From positions 1 to 8,403 of the forward strand of contig JACMIU010000181.1 of NCBI GenBank assembly GCA_014380985.1: a DNA stretch of 8,403 bases. The letters run 5' to 3'. Both the position numbers and the translations under genes were made by a program. Shown piece after piece: positions 1 through 6,204 of this stretch. Every line of letters begins with the position of its first letter. Positions within the stretch are counted from its first letter, which is position 1. The notes under the pieces were generated by a model. The model saw only the letters and a list, made by a program, of their open reading frames with translations, ran no database searches and was not told where the DNA came from. Source of the stretch: Armatimonadota bacterium. Its GTDB lineage: Bacteria > Armatimonadota > Armatimonadia > Armatimonadales > Armatimonadaceae.

Positions 1-759
1 CTGAAAAACCGCGTGGCGACCCCGCTCCTGCGATTGTCCCCGATTCGCCGTGCCCTCGCGCAGAGCGATCAAATCATCGTCAGCAACAGCGATGATGCCG
101 TTTTCCTGCAAGAGCGATTGACGATTGCCGATGAACGTATCACACTCGGCGCAAACGGCGTCAACCCGTTTTTTGTGCAGGAGCGTTCCGTGGCGACGCA
201 GGACGCCGAAACTCTTTTGTTTGTGGGATCATGGCTGGAGCGAAAAGGCGTGTTTCTGATTCCCACTGTTTTCGCTAAACTAAAATCGCGTCACCCACGC
301 TTAAAATTGCGAATCATTGGAACCGGAATCGCCCCGGAAACAGTAATGGAAGCGTTCCCTTCACAATTGCGAAATGATATAATGGTTGAGGCGCGTGTCA
401 ACGACGCCGAACTTTTGGAAGAATACAAGAACGCCGATATATTCTTCTTTCCCGCCTATTTGGAGCCGTGGGGATTGGTTCTTGCCGAAGCGGCGGCAAC
501 CGGTTTGCCGATACTGACAACGAATGCCGGGGGCCCGAAAGATTTTTTGGAACCGAATCAGTCCGCCCTTTTTGTTGCCCCCGGTGACACCGATGCCATG
601 ACCGAAGGATTGGAGCGATTGATTAGCGACCCGGCACTCCGAACCGTGTTAGGAGACGGTGCGCGACGACGGATAGAACAATACACATGGGAGTTCGCCG
701 CGAAAACACACATCGCGGCATACAACAAGGCAATCGAACTCGCCGGGCGGCACGAATAA
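1..759 (+). CDS. Glycosyltransferase, GT4-like (GT-B fold), C-terminal part; 5' end outside the window
   Basis: The reading frame is open from base 1 (L-K-N-R before the first possible GTG start at 13), so the gene almost certainly begins upstream of the window. What is visible is the C-terminal, nucleotide-sugar-binding half of a GT-B enzyme. LLFVGSWLERKG (bases about 217-252) is the usual opening strand and basic loop of this domain. LEPWGLVLAEAAATGLP (from about base 460) carries the E-x7-E motif of GT4-type retaining transferases. NAGGPKDFLE follows, and GDTDAMTEGLERLISDP is the typical late helix. The enzyme would move a sugar from an NDP-sugar to a lipid-linked or polysaccharide acceptor at the inner face of the membrane; donor and acceptor cannot be told. 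The UBact gene starts 39 bases downstream on the same strand, and a flippase follows, consistent with envelope glycan synthesis. The family call is firm; the exact substrate is unknown. Confidence 0.88.
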   Translation: MKNRVATPLLRLSPIRRALAQSDQIIVSNSDDAVFLQERLTIADERITLGANGVNPFFVQERSVATQDAETLLFVGSWLERKGVFLIPTVFAKLKSRHPRLKLRIIGTGIAPETVMEAFPSQLRNDIMVEARVNDAELLEEYKNADIFFFPAYLEPWGLVLAEAAATGLPILTTNAGGPKDFLEPNQSALFVAPGDTDAMTEGLERLISDPALRTVLGDGARRRIEQYTWEFAAKTHIAAYNKAIELAGRHE

Positions 760-785
760 TTTTCGTCCGCAAGGTGTGACAACGT

Positions 786-792
786 AGAAAGG
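786..792 (+). promoter_or_regulatory. Ribosome binding site of the UBact gene (AGAAAGG)
   Basis: AGAAAGG lies 6 bases before the ATG at 799. It supports that start over the in-frame ATG at 808, which would be 15 bases away. A nearly identical site precedes prcB, and AGAAAG precedes prcA. Confidence 0.6.
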
Positions 793-798
793 TTTGAT

Positions 799-993
799 AT
801 GAACACAATGCAATTCGACGACCGCATAACGCGACCTTTACCGACCGCCGACCCTCTCCGCAAGCAAGGCGGCGAAGGCGACGGTCCGAACAAACCGGAT
901 GTCAAACGCCCGGAATCACGCGGTATTTTAGACCGCATGAAGCGCGTTGACCCGAATCAGGCAAAGCGATACCGCCAACGCTCCGGTCAGTAG
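799..993 (+). CDS. ubact: UBact-type prokaryotic ubiquitin-like (Pup-like) protein modifier
   Basis: This 64-residue, highly polar protein has no hydrophobic core. Residues 1-20 are variable, 21-40 are a Gly/Pro/Lys-rich disordered stretch, and 41-64 form the conserved part: GILDRMKRVDP, then NQAK, then RYRQRSGQ at the C-terminus. A conserved RYRQR-x-G-(E/Q) tail with a preceding KVDP-like helix is, from memory, the hallmark of UBact, the Pup analogue found with bacterial proteasomes outside Actinobacteria. Such modifiers are joined through a C-terminal Glu side chain to lysines of target proteins, which are then unfolded into the 20S core. The last residue here is Gln64, so a Dop-like deamidase would be needed before ligation, as for mycobacterial Pup (GGQ). 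Penultimate residues are Ser-Gly, not Gly-Gly. Lysines at 22, 32, 36, 48 and 56 could in principle carry chains. prcB and prcA lie downstream on the same strand, which supports the role. It is too short for a reliable similarity score by eye; the tail plus context make the call. Confidence 0.88.
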   Translation: MNTMQFDDRITRPLPTADPLRKQGGEGDGPNKPDVKRPESRGILDRMKRVDPNQAKRYRQRSGQ

Positions 994-1000
994 TTTCACG

Positions 1001-1035
1001 GTGTGCCGACGCGAACCTTGTTGGCGTCGGCACAC
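1001..1035 (+). terminator. Perfect 12-bp hairpin after the UBact gene; possible terminator or attenuator
   Basis: GTGTGCCGACGC (1001-1012) pairs without mismatch with GCGTCGGCACAC (1024-1035) around an 11-base loop, beginning 7 bases after the UBact stop codon. The sequence that follows (ATCTTGCTT) is only weakly T-rich, so this is not a classical intrinsic terminator. It could stop transcription partly, stabilise the 3' end of a short abundant UBact mRNA, or both. It lies in the longest gap of the plus-strand cluster (994-1091), where a separate transcription unit might end. Confidence 0.55.
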
Positions 1036-1091
1036 ATCTTGCTTAACAACCCATTTTCGGGCGATTCTTCCCACGTACCCGCTACTACTCT

Positions 1092-2426
1092 ATGGCAATC
1101 ACCCTTCCCGCTATTTTCAAAGACTCCGCCCGGCTTTCCTCGTGGGGACGGGTTATCACCCAATTTTTAGTCGGTCATATCGGGGTAACGTTGCTGGGGA
1201 GTCTCGCCGGTTTATTGCTACTGCGCTGGCTACCGAAGGCGGACTACGCACGATACTCTTTTGCTTTTAGTGTGCAAAGCCTGATAGCGGGCCTGACCGA
1301 CGCGGGCTTCACGGGAGCGATTATCGCGCTTGTCGGCGAAAGGGCGGATGACCCGGCAACGGTGGGGCGTTATATAAAAGCGGTGACTTGGTTCCGCGCC
1401 CGCCTTTTCTTGGTCATGGCAATCGGTTCCTTGATCATCATTCCATTTTTTTGTGCGCGTCAGGGATGGTCGGTATGGGATCAGGCAAACATCATTGTTG
1501 CTGTGCTACTGACGGTTGCGGCACGTAGTTGGGCAGTGTATGCTCCCGCACTCGTCATCAACAAACGAATGGCGGAGATTTACCATCCGCAGTTAGCACT
1601 GACCAGCCTTCGGCTTAGTGTACAGGTGGTCTTCCATTTCGTCGGACAACTCACCGGCAATATCGCTATCTGGCTTGGCACTGCCTCTGAGGCCGTCTTC
1701 AACTATATACAGTACAGAAAAGGCAAGGAACTGATTGTTGAACCGGATGAGAGCGATATTCAAACGCGGCGGGAGGTGTTGCGCTATGTAGCTCCCTTGT
1801 CGTTCACGGTATTTTACGGGGTGCTTCAAGGACAACTCGTTACCTTTTTGACCTCCTACTTTGGTAAAACCGATGACTTAGCCGACATTTCCGCATTATC
1901 GCGTCTGTTTGCCATATTCAATATATTGACCATTTTTTCTTGGTACATATTGGAGCCGTATTGTGCGCGTCAATCGCTTGCTGTGTTCCGAAAAAGGTAT
2001 CCGCTGATTGTCGGCGGCATGGCTCTGCCTCTCCTTCTGAGCGTTGCCTTGGCTTTAATTTGGCCGGAACCATTCCTATTCATCATGGGTAACAGATATG
2101 CAACACTGCGCCCAGAGATCCCTCTTGCTATTATCATGATTGCCGTAGGGCAAATCGCGGGTGCGCTGGGAATCATCAACTCGGCAAGACGTTTGGTTTT
2201 CTGGTCGTATACTTTGGTGAATATCGTTGTGACTTTAGCAACGCAACTGATTTGCTTCCGGGTCTTGAACCTGTCGCGTGTTCATGACGTGTTACTTTTC
2301 AGTTTATGCACGGGGACGGCAACGCTTTCAGTCAATTTGATTGTTGGTATATATTGCTACTATTTCCGAAAAAGCAACGAAGAGCCAACGCAACAGACGA
2401 TGAATATAACATCGCACGAACAATAG
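1092..2426 (+). CDS. Polysaccharide/oligosaccharide flippase, MOP superfamily (Wzx-like)
   Basis: This 444-residue integral membrane protein has about twelve hydrophobic segments spread over its whole length, for example around FLVGHIGVTLLGSLAGLLLL, IIVAVLLTVAARSWAVY, LIVGGMALPLLLSVALALIW, IPLAIIMIAVGQIAGALGI and LFSLCTGTATLSVNLIVGIY. Length and layout fit the Wzx/RfbX-type branch of the MOP superfamily, which moves lipid-linked sugar repeat units across the inner membrane. DAGFTGAI in the second segment region is typical of the polysaccharide-transporter family. The C-terminus is a short polar tail. The ATG at 1092 has no good Shine-Dalgarno sequence, so the start is uncertain, but the first membrane segment follows closely. 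The gene is visibly richer in A+T than prcB, the downstream glycosyltransferase and prcA, which may point to a separate origin. It stands between UBact and prcB, with glycosyltransferases on either side of that stretch. The transported glycan is unknown. Confidence 0.85.
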   Translation: MAITLPAIFKDSARLSSWGRVITQFLVGHIGVTLLGSLAGLLLLRWLPKADYARYSFAFSVQSLIAGLTDAGFTGAIIALVGERADDPATVGRYIKAVTWFRARLFLVMAIGSLIIIPFFCARQGWSVWDQANIIVAVLLTVAARSWAVYAPALVINKRMAEIYHPQLALTSLRLSVQVVFHFVGQLTGNIAIWLGTASEAVFNYIQYRKGKELIVEPDESDIQTRREVLRYVAPLSFTVFYGVLQGQLVTFLTSYFGKTDDLADISALSRLFAIFNILTIFSWYILEPYCARQSLAVFRKRYPLIVGGMALPLLLSVALALIWPEPFLFIMGNRYATLRPEIPLAIIMIAVGQIAGALGIINSARRLVFWSYTLVNIVVTLATQLICFRVLNLSRVHDVLLFSLCTGTATLSVNLIVGIYCYYFRKSNEEPTQQTMNITSHEQ

Positions 2427-2457
2427 AGCAACGCCGCCATGAACGCGGTTGAGAAAC

Positions 2458-2465
2458 GAGAAAGG
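2458..2465 (+). promoter_or_regulatory. Ribosome binding site fixing the prcB start at 2472
   Basis: GAGAAAGG ends 6 bases before the ATG at 2472. The earlier in-frame ATG at 2439 has no such site and would place this motif inside the coding sequence. The motif matches that of the UBact gene, which favours the later start. Confidence 0.6.
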
Positions 2466-2471
2466 CATTTT

Positions 2472-3311
2472 ATGGAGACAATTTTAACCAGCGAAGCGCG
2501 AGGCGGCGATTTTGCCGCGCTGACCGGGCGGAGTTTCGCACCGGTCGCGGCGTCCCCCGTTTTCGTTGCCGCAAAAAACACGATTTTACCCACGAACGGC
2601 TTGGCGGATGAGCCGATTCACGGAACCACGGTTATCGCGGTGAAGTACAAAGACGGCGTTATTAATGTCGGCGACCGACGGGCGACCGGCGGTATGGCGA
2701 TTATGTACGACAAGGCGGAAAAAGTTCTGCCCCTCGACGACTTTACGCTGATGGCGATTTCCGGTTCGTTCAGCAAGGCGATGGAAATCACGCGCTACCT
2801 GCGCCATTCGTTCCGCTATTATGAGCGGTCGCAACTGCAACCGATGAGTTTGGACGGCAAACTGTCGGAACTGGGCAAGGTGATTTCCGGCAATCAAATG
2901 GCGGCGATGCAGGGTATTGGACTGGTGATTCCCATTCTTTCCACGTTCGACGCCGAGGCGCAGGAGGGGCGTATCTTCTTCTACGACGGTGGCGGGGCGC
3001 GGTTTGAAACCGCCGAGTTCGGCGCGGCGGGATCGGGTTCCACGCAGATTCGCGGCGTGTTCGAGTATATCCAGCGCACTCAAGGGGCGTTCCGCGAGAT
3101 GGAGCGCGACGAGGCACTAAAGCAAGCGTTGCTTCTGCTCGAAATCGCGGCGGACTTGGACGCGGCAACCGGGGGTGCGGGCAAGGTGCTACCACTCGCC
3201 AAAACGATCACGAAGGACGGTATCGCCGATGTCGAGGAAGATGTTCTTCGCGGCATGGTGCGCGAGCTGGTCGGACGTGATCCGCTTCTGGTCGGGGCGA
3301 AGGGATATTAG
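2472..3311 (+). CDS. prcB: 20S proteasome beta subunit (catalytic, N-terminal threonine peptidase)
   Basis: This is the proteolytic subunit of the bacterial 20S proteasome, 279 residues from the ATG at 2472. Residues 1-51 form a propeptide ending in EPIHG; autocleavage before Thr52 would expose the nucleophile, as in actinobacterial PrcB, whose mature chain also begins TT after HG. In mature numbering Thr1, Asp17 (in VGDRRATGG) and Lys33 (in DKAEKVLP) are all in place, so the catalytic set is complete. GSGS (about 136-139) and AADLDAATGG match the family's Ser129 and Asp166 regions, with Thr in place of the Ser of archaeal enzymes, as in mycobacteria. The mature chain is about 228 residues, a normal length. 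An alternative ATG at 2439 would add 11 residues and lacks a ribosome binding site. The gene lies 45 bases after the flippase and 6 before a glycosyltransferase, rather than directly before prcA. It should assemble with PrcA into the four-ring core and degrade proteins tagged by the UBact at 799-993. Confidence 0.95.
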   Translation: METILTSEARGGDFAALTGRSFAPVAASPVFVAAKNTILPTNGLADEPIHGTTVIAVKYKDGVINVGDRRATGGMAIMYDKAEKVLPLDDFTLMAISGSFSKAMEITRYLRHSFRYYERSQLQPMSLDGKLSELGKVISGNQMAAMQGIGLVIPILSTFDAEAQEGRIFFYDGGGARFETAEFGAAGSGSTQIRGVFEYIQRTQGAFREMERDEALKQALLLLEIAADLDAATGGAGKVLPLAKTITKDGIADVEEDVLRGMVRELVGRDPLLVGAKGY

Positions 3312-3317
3312 GTAGAA

Positions 3318-4469
3318 ATGGCGCAACCGCTTCGCGTACTCAGTCTCAATTGTGGCATGATGGGTCATGTGACGTATCAAAATAATTTGGACAAAGGAAT
3401 GAAGCGGTACGCCCCGGACATTGACTTTCGCACGGTAATGATGCTTCCCTATCCCGCGAAGGATTGGGTAGGATATTGGGGCTTCAAACTGATTGCCAAA
3501 CACGTGCCGGGGGTTCGGGACGACCGCGATTATCGGCGGTTTCGCTCCGAACTGGGGCAGTCGCTCCGTGCCGAACGGGTTCTTCGTCAGGAGATAAAAA
3601 CGTTCGTGCCGGACGTGATTCATCTGCACACGCAAGCACTCGCTCTGACGGCGATACCACTCCTCGCCCGTTATCCGAGCGTGGTCGGCATTGATCTAAC
3701 GACCGCGCTACTGATTCAAGAGCATCACCGACCGGTAACATATGCGCCGATTGTGAAGCGCGAACGGTCGTGCTTTCACGCGGCAAGCCACGTGCTTTCG
3801 TGGACGGAGTTTGCCGCGAAATCGGTAATCGCCGACTACGGGGTTCCTGCCGAGCGGGTTTCCGTGGAGCGTCCGTTTTTGTGTGATTTAACCCATGAGC
3901 CGCGAGCCGAGCGAAAAGGCGGCGACGTTCGGCTGTTGTTTGTCGGCAACGACTTCGAGCGTAAAGGCGGTCGGGAACTGCTTGCCGTGTGGGAACGGGA
4001 AAAATGGGCAGAGCGCGGCGCATGTCTCGACATCGTATCGGGTCAGTTGAGCGGCGACGAGAAACTTCCGGCGGGCGTACAGTTGCACCGGAATCTGACG
4101 GCGGCAAGCGGCGGGCTTCTCGCCCTTTACCGCGACGCCGATATTTTCGTGATGCCGACACACGAAGATGCGTCTCCGATGGTTTACATGGAAGCGATGG
4201 CGGCGGGTTTGCCGAGTATCGGAACGGCGGTGATGGGTGTACCGGAACTGGTCAAGGACGGTGTCAACGGTTTAACCGTGACGCCGAAGGATACGCAGTC
4301 GCTTGCCGTGGCAATGAAGAAGTTGATAGAGGATGCGTCGCTTCGCAAACGGCTTGGCGAGGCGGGGCTTGCGCGTTATCATAGCGAGTTCGATCCGCGC
4401 ACCAACACGCGCCGGGTCGCCGACATATTTCTGCGGGTTGCCGGAAGTTCTGCGCTCGCACACTCTTAG
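3318..4469 (+). CDS. Glycosyltransferase, GT4-like (GT-B fold), complete
   Basis: This 383-residue enzyme has two Rossmann-like halves. The N-terminal acceptor domain (about 1-185) opens with LRVLSLNCGMMGHVTYQNNL and contains FVPDVIHLHTQ at about 96-106, a typical strand and His of GT4 enzymes. The C-terminal donor domain (about 203-375) opens with RLLFVGNDFERKGG (205-218), whose Arg-Lys pair normally contacts the nucleotide diphosphate. It then has YRDADIFVMPTHEDASPMVY and MEAMAAGLPS (271-300), the E-x7-E region; here the first acid at the usual spacing is Asp284, with Glu283 next to it. MGVPELVKDGVNGL follows, as in the family. No membrane segments are seen. The ATG lies 6 bases after the prcB stop, with AGG overlapping that stop, so translation is probably coupled to prcB. 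Its stop (4467-4469) overlaps the ribosome binding site of prcA. The donor sugar and acceptor are unknown; the position between the two proteasome genes is unusual. Confidence 0.9.
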   Translation: MAQPLRVLSLNCGMMGHVTYQNNLDKGMKRYAPDIDFRTVMMLPYPAKDWVGYWGFKLIAKHVPGVRDDRDYRRFRSELGQSLRAERVLRQEIKTFVPDVIHLHTQALALTAIPLLARYPSVVGIDLTTALLIQEHHRPVTYAPIVKRERSCFHAASHVLSWTEFAAKSVIADYGVPAERVSVERPFLCDLTHEPRAERKGGDVRLLFVGNDFERKGGRELLAVWEREKWAERGACLDIVSGQLSGDEKLPAGVQLHRNLTAASGGLLALYRDADIFVMPTHEDASPMVYMEAMAAGLPSIGTAVMGVPELVKDGVNGLTVTPKDTQSLAVAMKKLIEDASLRKRLGEAGLARYHSEFDPRTNTRRVADIFLRVAGSSALAHS

Positions 4470-4473
4470 AAAG
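4468..4473 (+). promoter_or_regulatory. Ribosome binding site of prcA (AGAAAG)
   Basis: AGAAAG overlaps the stop codon of the upstream glycosyltransferase (TAG, 4467-4469) and lies 10 bases before the ATG at 4484. A TTG at 4478 is in frame but only 4 bases away. The ATG, giving an N-terminus of MAYNLYDWNQ, is the better start. The overlap suggests coupling to the glycosyltransferase. Confidence 0.5.
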
Positions 4474-4483
4474 ATTTTTGATT

Positions 4484-5278
4484 ATGGCTTACAATTTATA
4501 TGACTGGAATCAGTCGCTACAGCAACGCAACGAGTATGTGGAAGACCGCCTGAAGGACGGTTCGCCGATTGTGGCGGTGTCGTTCGAGGATGGGATTCTG
4601 CTTCTCACCCTGCGCTCGGCACAGCAACGCAAGATTTTCGACATCTACGACCGCGTGATCATGGGCGCACTCGGCAAGCAATCCGACATCGAATCGGTGC
4701 GCCTTGCCGCGATTGACAACACGCATAAAGAAGGGTTCGAGCGGTCGCCGGACGATGTTTCCTTGCAGCGTTTGGTGGGCTTCGCGCTGTCACCCGCAAT
4801 TAAACGCTTGTACAACGACCAGACCACGATTCCGCTGACGATTCGCGCCCTGTTCGCCGAGATGGGCAAAACGCAAGCCGACGACCATTTGTTTGTTTTA
4901 GGCTACGACGGCGAGTTCGCTATCAAGAAGAACGGCGCAGTGGCGGCAGGAACGCCGTTCGCGGAAACCGAGGCGGAGAAGGGCTTGACGGAAGCCAATC
5001 CGCAAACCATTTCCGACGCGCTCAAAGCGGCGATTACCGCGTGGGGCGTCGGAAAAGCGACACTCGCCCCGACACCGGAAAAGAAGAAAAACGATTACGA
5101 CCGCGACGAAGACGAGGACGACAACAAGCCGGTCGACCCGGCGCAGTCTATCCGCGATTTGCTTGCGGCGGGCGGCACAGTAGAAGCGGGTATCTTGTCG
5201 CGCACCACGCGCCGCGAGTCAAAGTTCCGTCTGCTGGAAGCGGGCGAAGTCGAGCCGCTTCTGACCGAGTATCGGTAG
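4484..5278 (+). CDS. prcA: 20S proteasome alpha subunit (divergent)
   Basis: This is the non-catalytic outer-ring subunit of the bacterial proteasome, 264 residues, which would gate the core and dock the ring ATPase. The N-terminal gate and helix (MAYNLYDWNQSLQQRNEYVE, 1-20) is followed by SPIVAVSFEDGILLLTLR (27-44), which matches the first strands of PrcA. RKIFDIYDRVIMGALGKQSD (49-68) corresponds to the family's LQKISELYDRV-x5-GK. LFVLGYDGEFAIKKNG (136-151) matches the central sheet, and the helix at about 173-188 is usual. Residues 199-216 are a Lys/Asp/Glu-rich insertion (EKKKNDYDRDEDEDDNKP). A C-terminal extension follows, to TEYR. There is no N-terminal catalytic Thr and no propeptide, as expected of an alpha subunit. 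The length is near that of other bacterial PrcA proteins. The gene is last in the plus-strand cluster, separated from prcB by a glycosyltransferase instead of being adjacent to it. Confidence 0.9.
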   Translation: MAYNLYDWNQSLQQRNEYVEDRLKDGSPIVAVSFEDGILLLTLRSAQQRKIFDIYDRVIMGALGKQSDIESVRLAAIDNTHKEGFERSPDDVSLQRLVGFALSPAIKRLYNDQTTIPLTIRALFAEMGKTQADDHLFVLGYDGEFAIKKNGAVAAGTPFAETEAEKGLTEANPQTISDALKAAITAWGVGKATLAPTPEKKKNDYDRDEDEDDNKPVDPAQSIRDLLAAGGTVEAGILSRTTRRESKFRLLEAGEVEPLLTEYR

Positions 5279-5286
5279 GATTCTGA

Positions 5287-5318
5287 CGGGGTAACGCGGG
5301 CGAACCCGCATTACCCCG
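5287..5318. terminator. Hairpin between convergent prcA and dapF; probable two-way terminator
   Basis: CGGGGTAA (5287-5294) pairs with TTACCCCG (5311-5318), and GCGGG (5296-5300) pairs with CCCGC (5305-5309), around a CGAA loop with one C-A mismatch (5295/5310). The hairpin begins 8 bases after the prcA stop and contains the dapF stop codon (TAA on the minus strand, 5313-5311). Neither side has a clear T run, so it may need help from Rho or act mainly as a 3'-end stabiliser, but its position between converging genes fits a terminator serving both strands. Confidence 0.65.
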
Positions 5319-6204
5319 CAGGTTGTACGATGCCGGAATAAACCGTGTGCGCCGTACCAGCAAGTATCATAGATTCATACGGCACGGCGGTATGCCCGTA
5401 AGTGTATGCCACTTTAAGCGTTCCACCTTTGGACTTTATCTTCGCGTGGTACGAGTTCGGAACCGACGCGGAAACCACATTGTTCTTCTGTTGCCTTGCC
5501 GCCAACACCGCAACGGCGCAAGCCCCTGTGCCGCAACCGAGCGTTTCTCCTACGCCGCGCTCCCCAATGCGAATGTCCCACAGATGGCGGGCAACGCTAT
5601 ACTGCGCCCAAAGCACCGATGTTCGTTCGGGAAAAAGAGGGTGATGCTCAATCTTTGGGGACAGATCGAAAAACAATTCGTCACCGGGCAACTCTTTAAC
5701 CCAGATAACCGTGTGAGTAGAGCCGGTGTTTACCGTTGAAACCGGAATTGGTTTGTAGCCATCAATGGTAAGATCGTAGTTGAAAACATTTTCGCCATTA
5801 ACACACGCTGGCAGTTCCGCCGGGCGAAACAATGGCACTCCCATCTCGGTGTGTATTTCTTGCGCTTCACTGTTTGCATCTGTTATCCAAACGGCACGAA
5901 CGCCGGACAGAGTTTCGACAACGCCGTTTGGTAAATAGCCGCGTTCAGACGCGAAGCGCACCACACATCGCAAGCCGTTGCCGCACATATCCTCCGTGCC
6001 GTCGGGGTTGAACATTCGCATCCGAACATCGGCAACGGTTGATGGGCAAACGACCAACAAGCCGTCACCACCGACGCCCTTGTGCCGGTCGCACAGGCGA
6101 ATCGCGGTTTGCGTCCAGTCGGTGGTCGCGCCCCAAACGGCTTCCTCGATAACCACGAAATCGTTGCCGACCGCTTGCATTTTCGTGAACGGTAGCCCGA
6201 TCAT
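5311..6204 (-). CDS. dapF: Diaminopimelate epimerase
   Basis: DapF converts LL-2,6-diaminopimelate to the meso form in the cytoplasm, the last step before lysine and a direct supply for peptidoglycan. The 297-residue protein shows the family motifs in order: FTKMQAVGNDFVVIE (6-20), DRHKGVGGDGLLVV (39-52), MRMFNPDGTEDMCGNGLRC with catalytic Cys74 (63-80), and IGERGVGETLGCGTGACAVA with catalytic Cys224 (213-232). The substrate-binding GNPHAV-type motif reads NTGSTHTV (159-166), with Thr for the usual Pro. The chosen ATG at 6204 begins just before the first motif and is preceded by GGAGG at 4 bases. A longer frame from 6285 would add 27 residues with no family match and overlap the upstream gene widely. 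The ATG overlaps the upstream stop as ATGA, so the two genes are translationally coupled. Length is slightly above the usual 270-285. The other lysine-pathway genes are not in the window. Confidence 0.95.
   Translation of the reverse strand: MIGLPFTKMQAVGNDFVVIEEAVWGATTDWTQTAIRLCDRHKGVGGDGLLVVCPSTVADVRMRMFNPDGTEDMCGNGLRCVVRFASERGYLPNGVVETLSGVRAVWITDANSEAQEIHTEMGVPLFRPAELPACVNGENVFNYDLTIDGYKPIPVSTVNTGSTHTVIWVKELPGDELFFDLSPKIEHHPLFPERTSVLWAQYSVARHLWDIRIGERGVGETLGCGTGACAVAVLAARQQKNNVVSASVPNSYHAKIKSKGGTLKVAYTYGHTAVPYESMILAGTAHTVYSGIVQPAG

Noticed and set aside
558..938. Minus-strand open frame of 126 codons opposite the first glycosyltransferase end and UBact
   Set aside because: The plus strand codes two genes with recognisable motifs and a good ribosome binding site here, and the minus-strand protein has no family features.
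1021..1049. Possible promoter for the flippase (TTGGCG, 17 bases, TAACAA)
   Set aside because: The -10 match is poor and the -35 falls within the hairpin, so it is no better than chance.
947..1270. Plus-strand open frame of 107 codons across the UBact end, the hairpin and the flippase start
   Set aside because: It overlaps both genes in another frame, runs through the hairpin, and has an arbitrary composition with no ribosome binding site.
3484..4161. Minus-strand open frame of 225 codons opposite the second glycosyltransferase
   Set aside because: It is very rich in Arg, Pro and Ser with no recognisable motif, and lies wholly opposite a glycosyltransferase with clear family motifs; it is a shadow of GC-rich coding sequence.
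3318..4469. Assignment of the second glycosyltransferase as BshA (bacillithiol pathway), given the faint BshC likeness of the 703-residue protein
   Set aside because: The N-terminus lacks the BshA-type glycine-rich opening and nothing else in the window supports a bacillithiol pathway; a general GT4 call is all the sequence allows.
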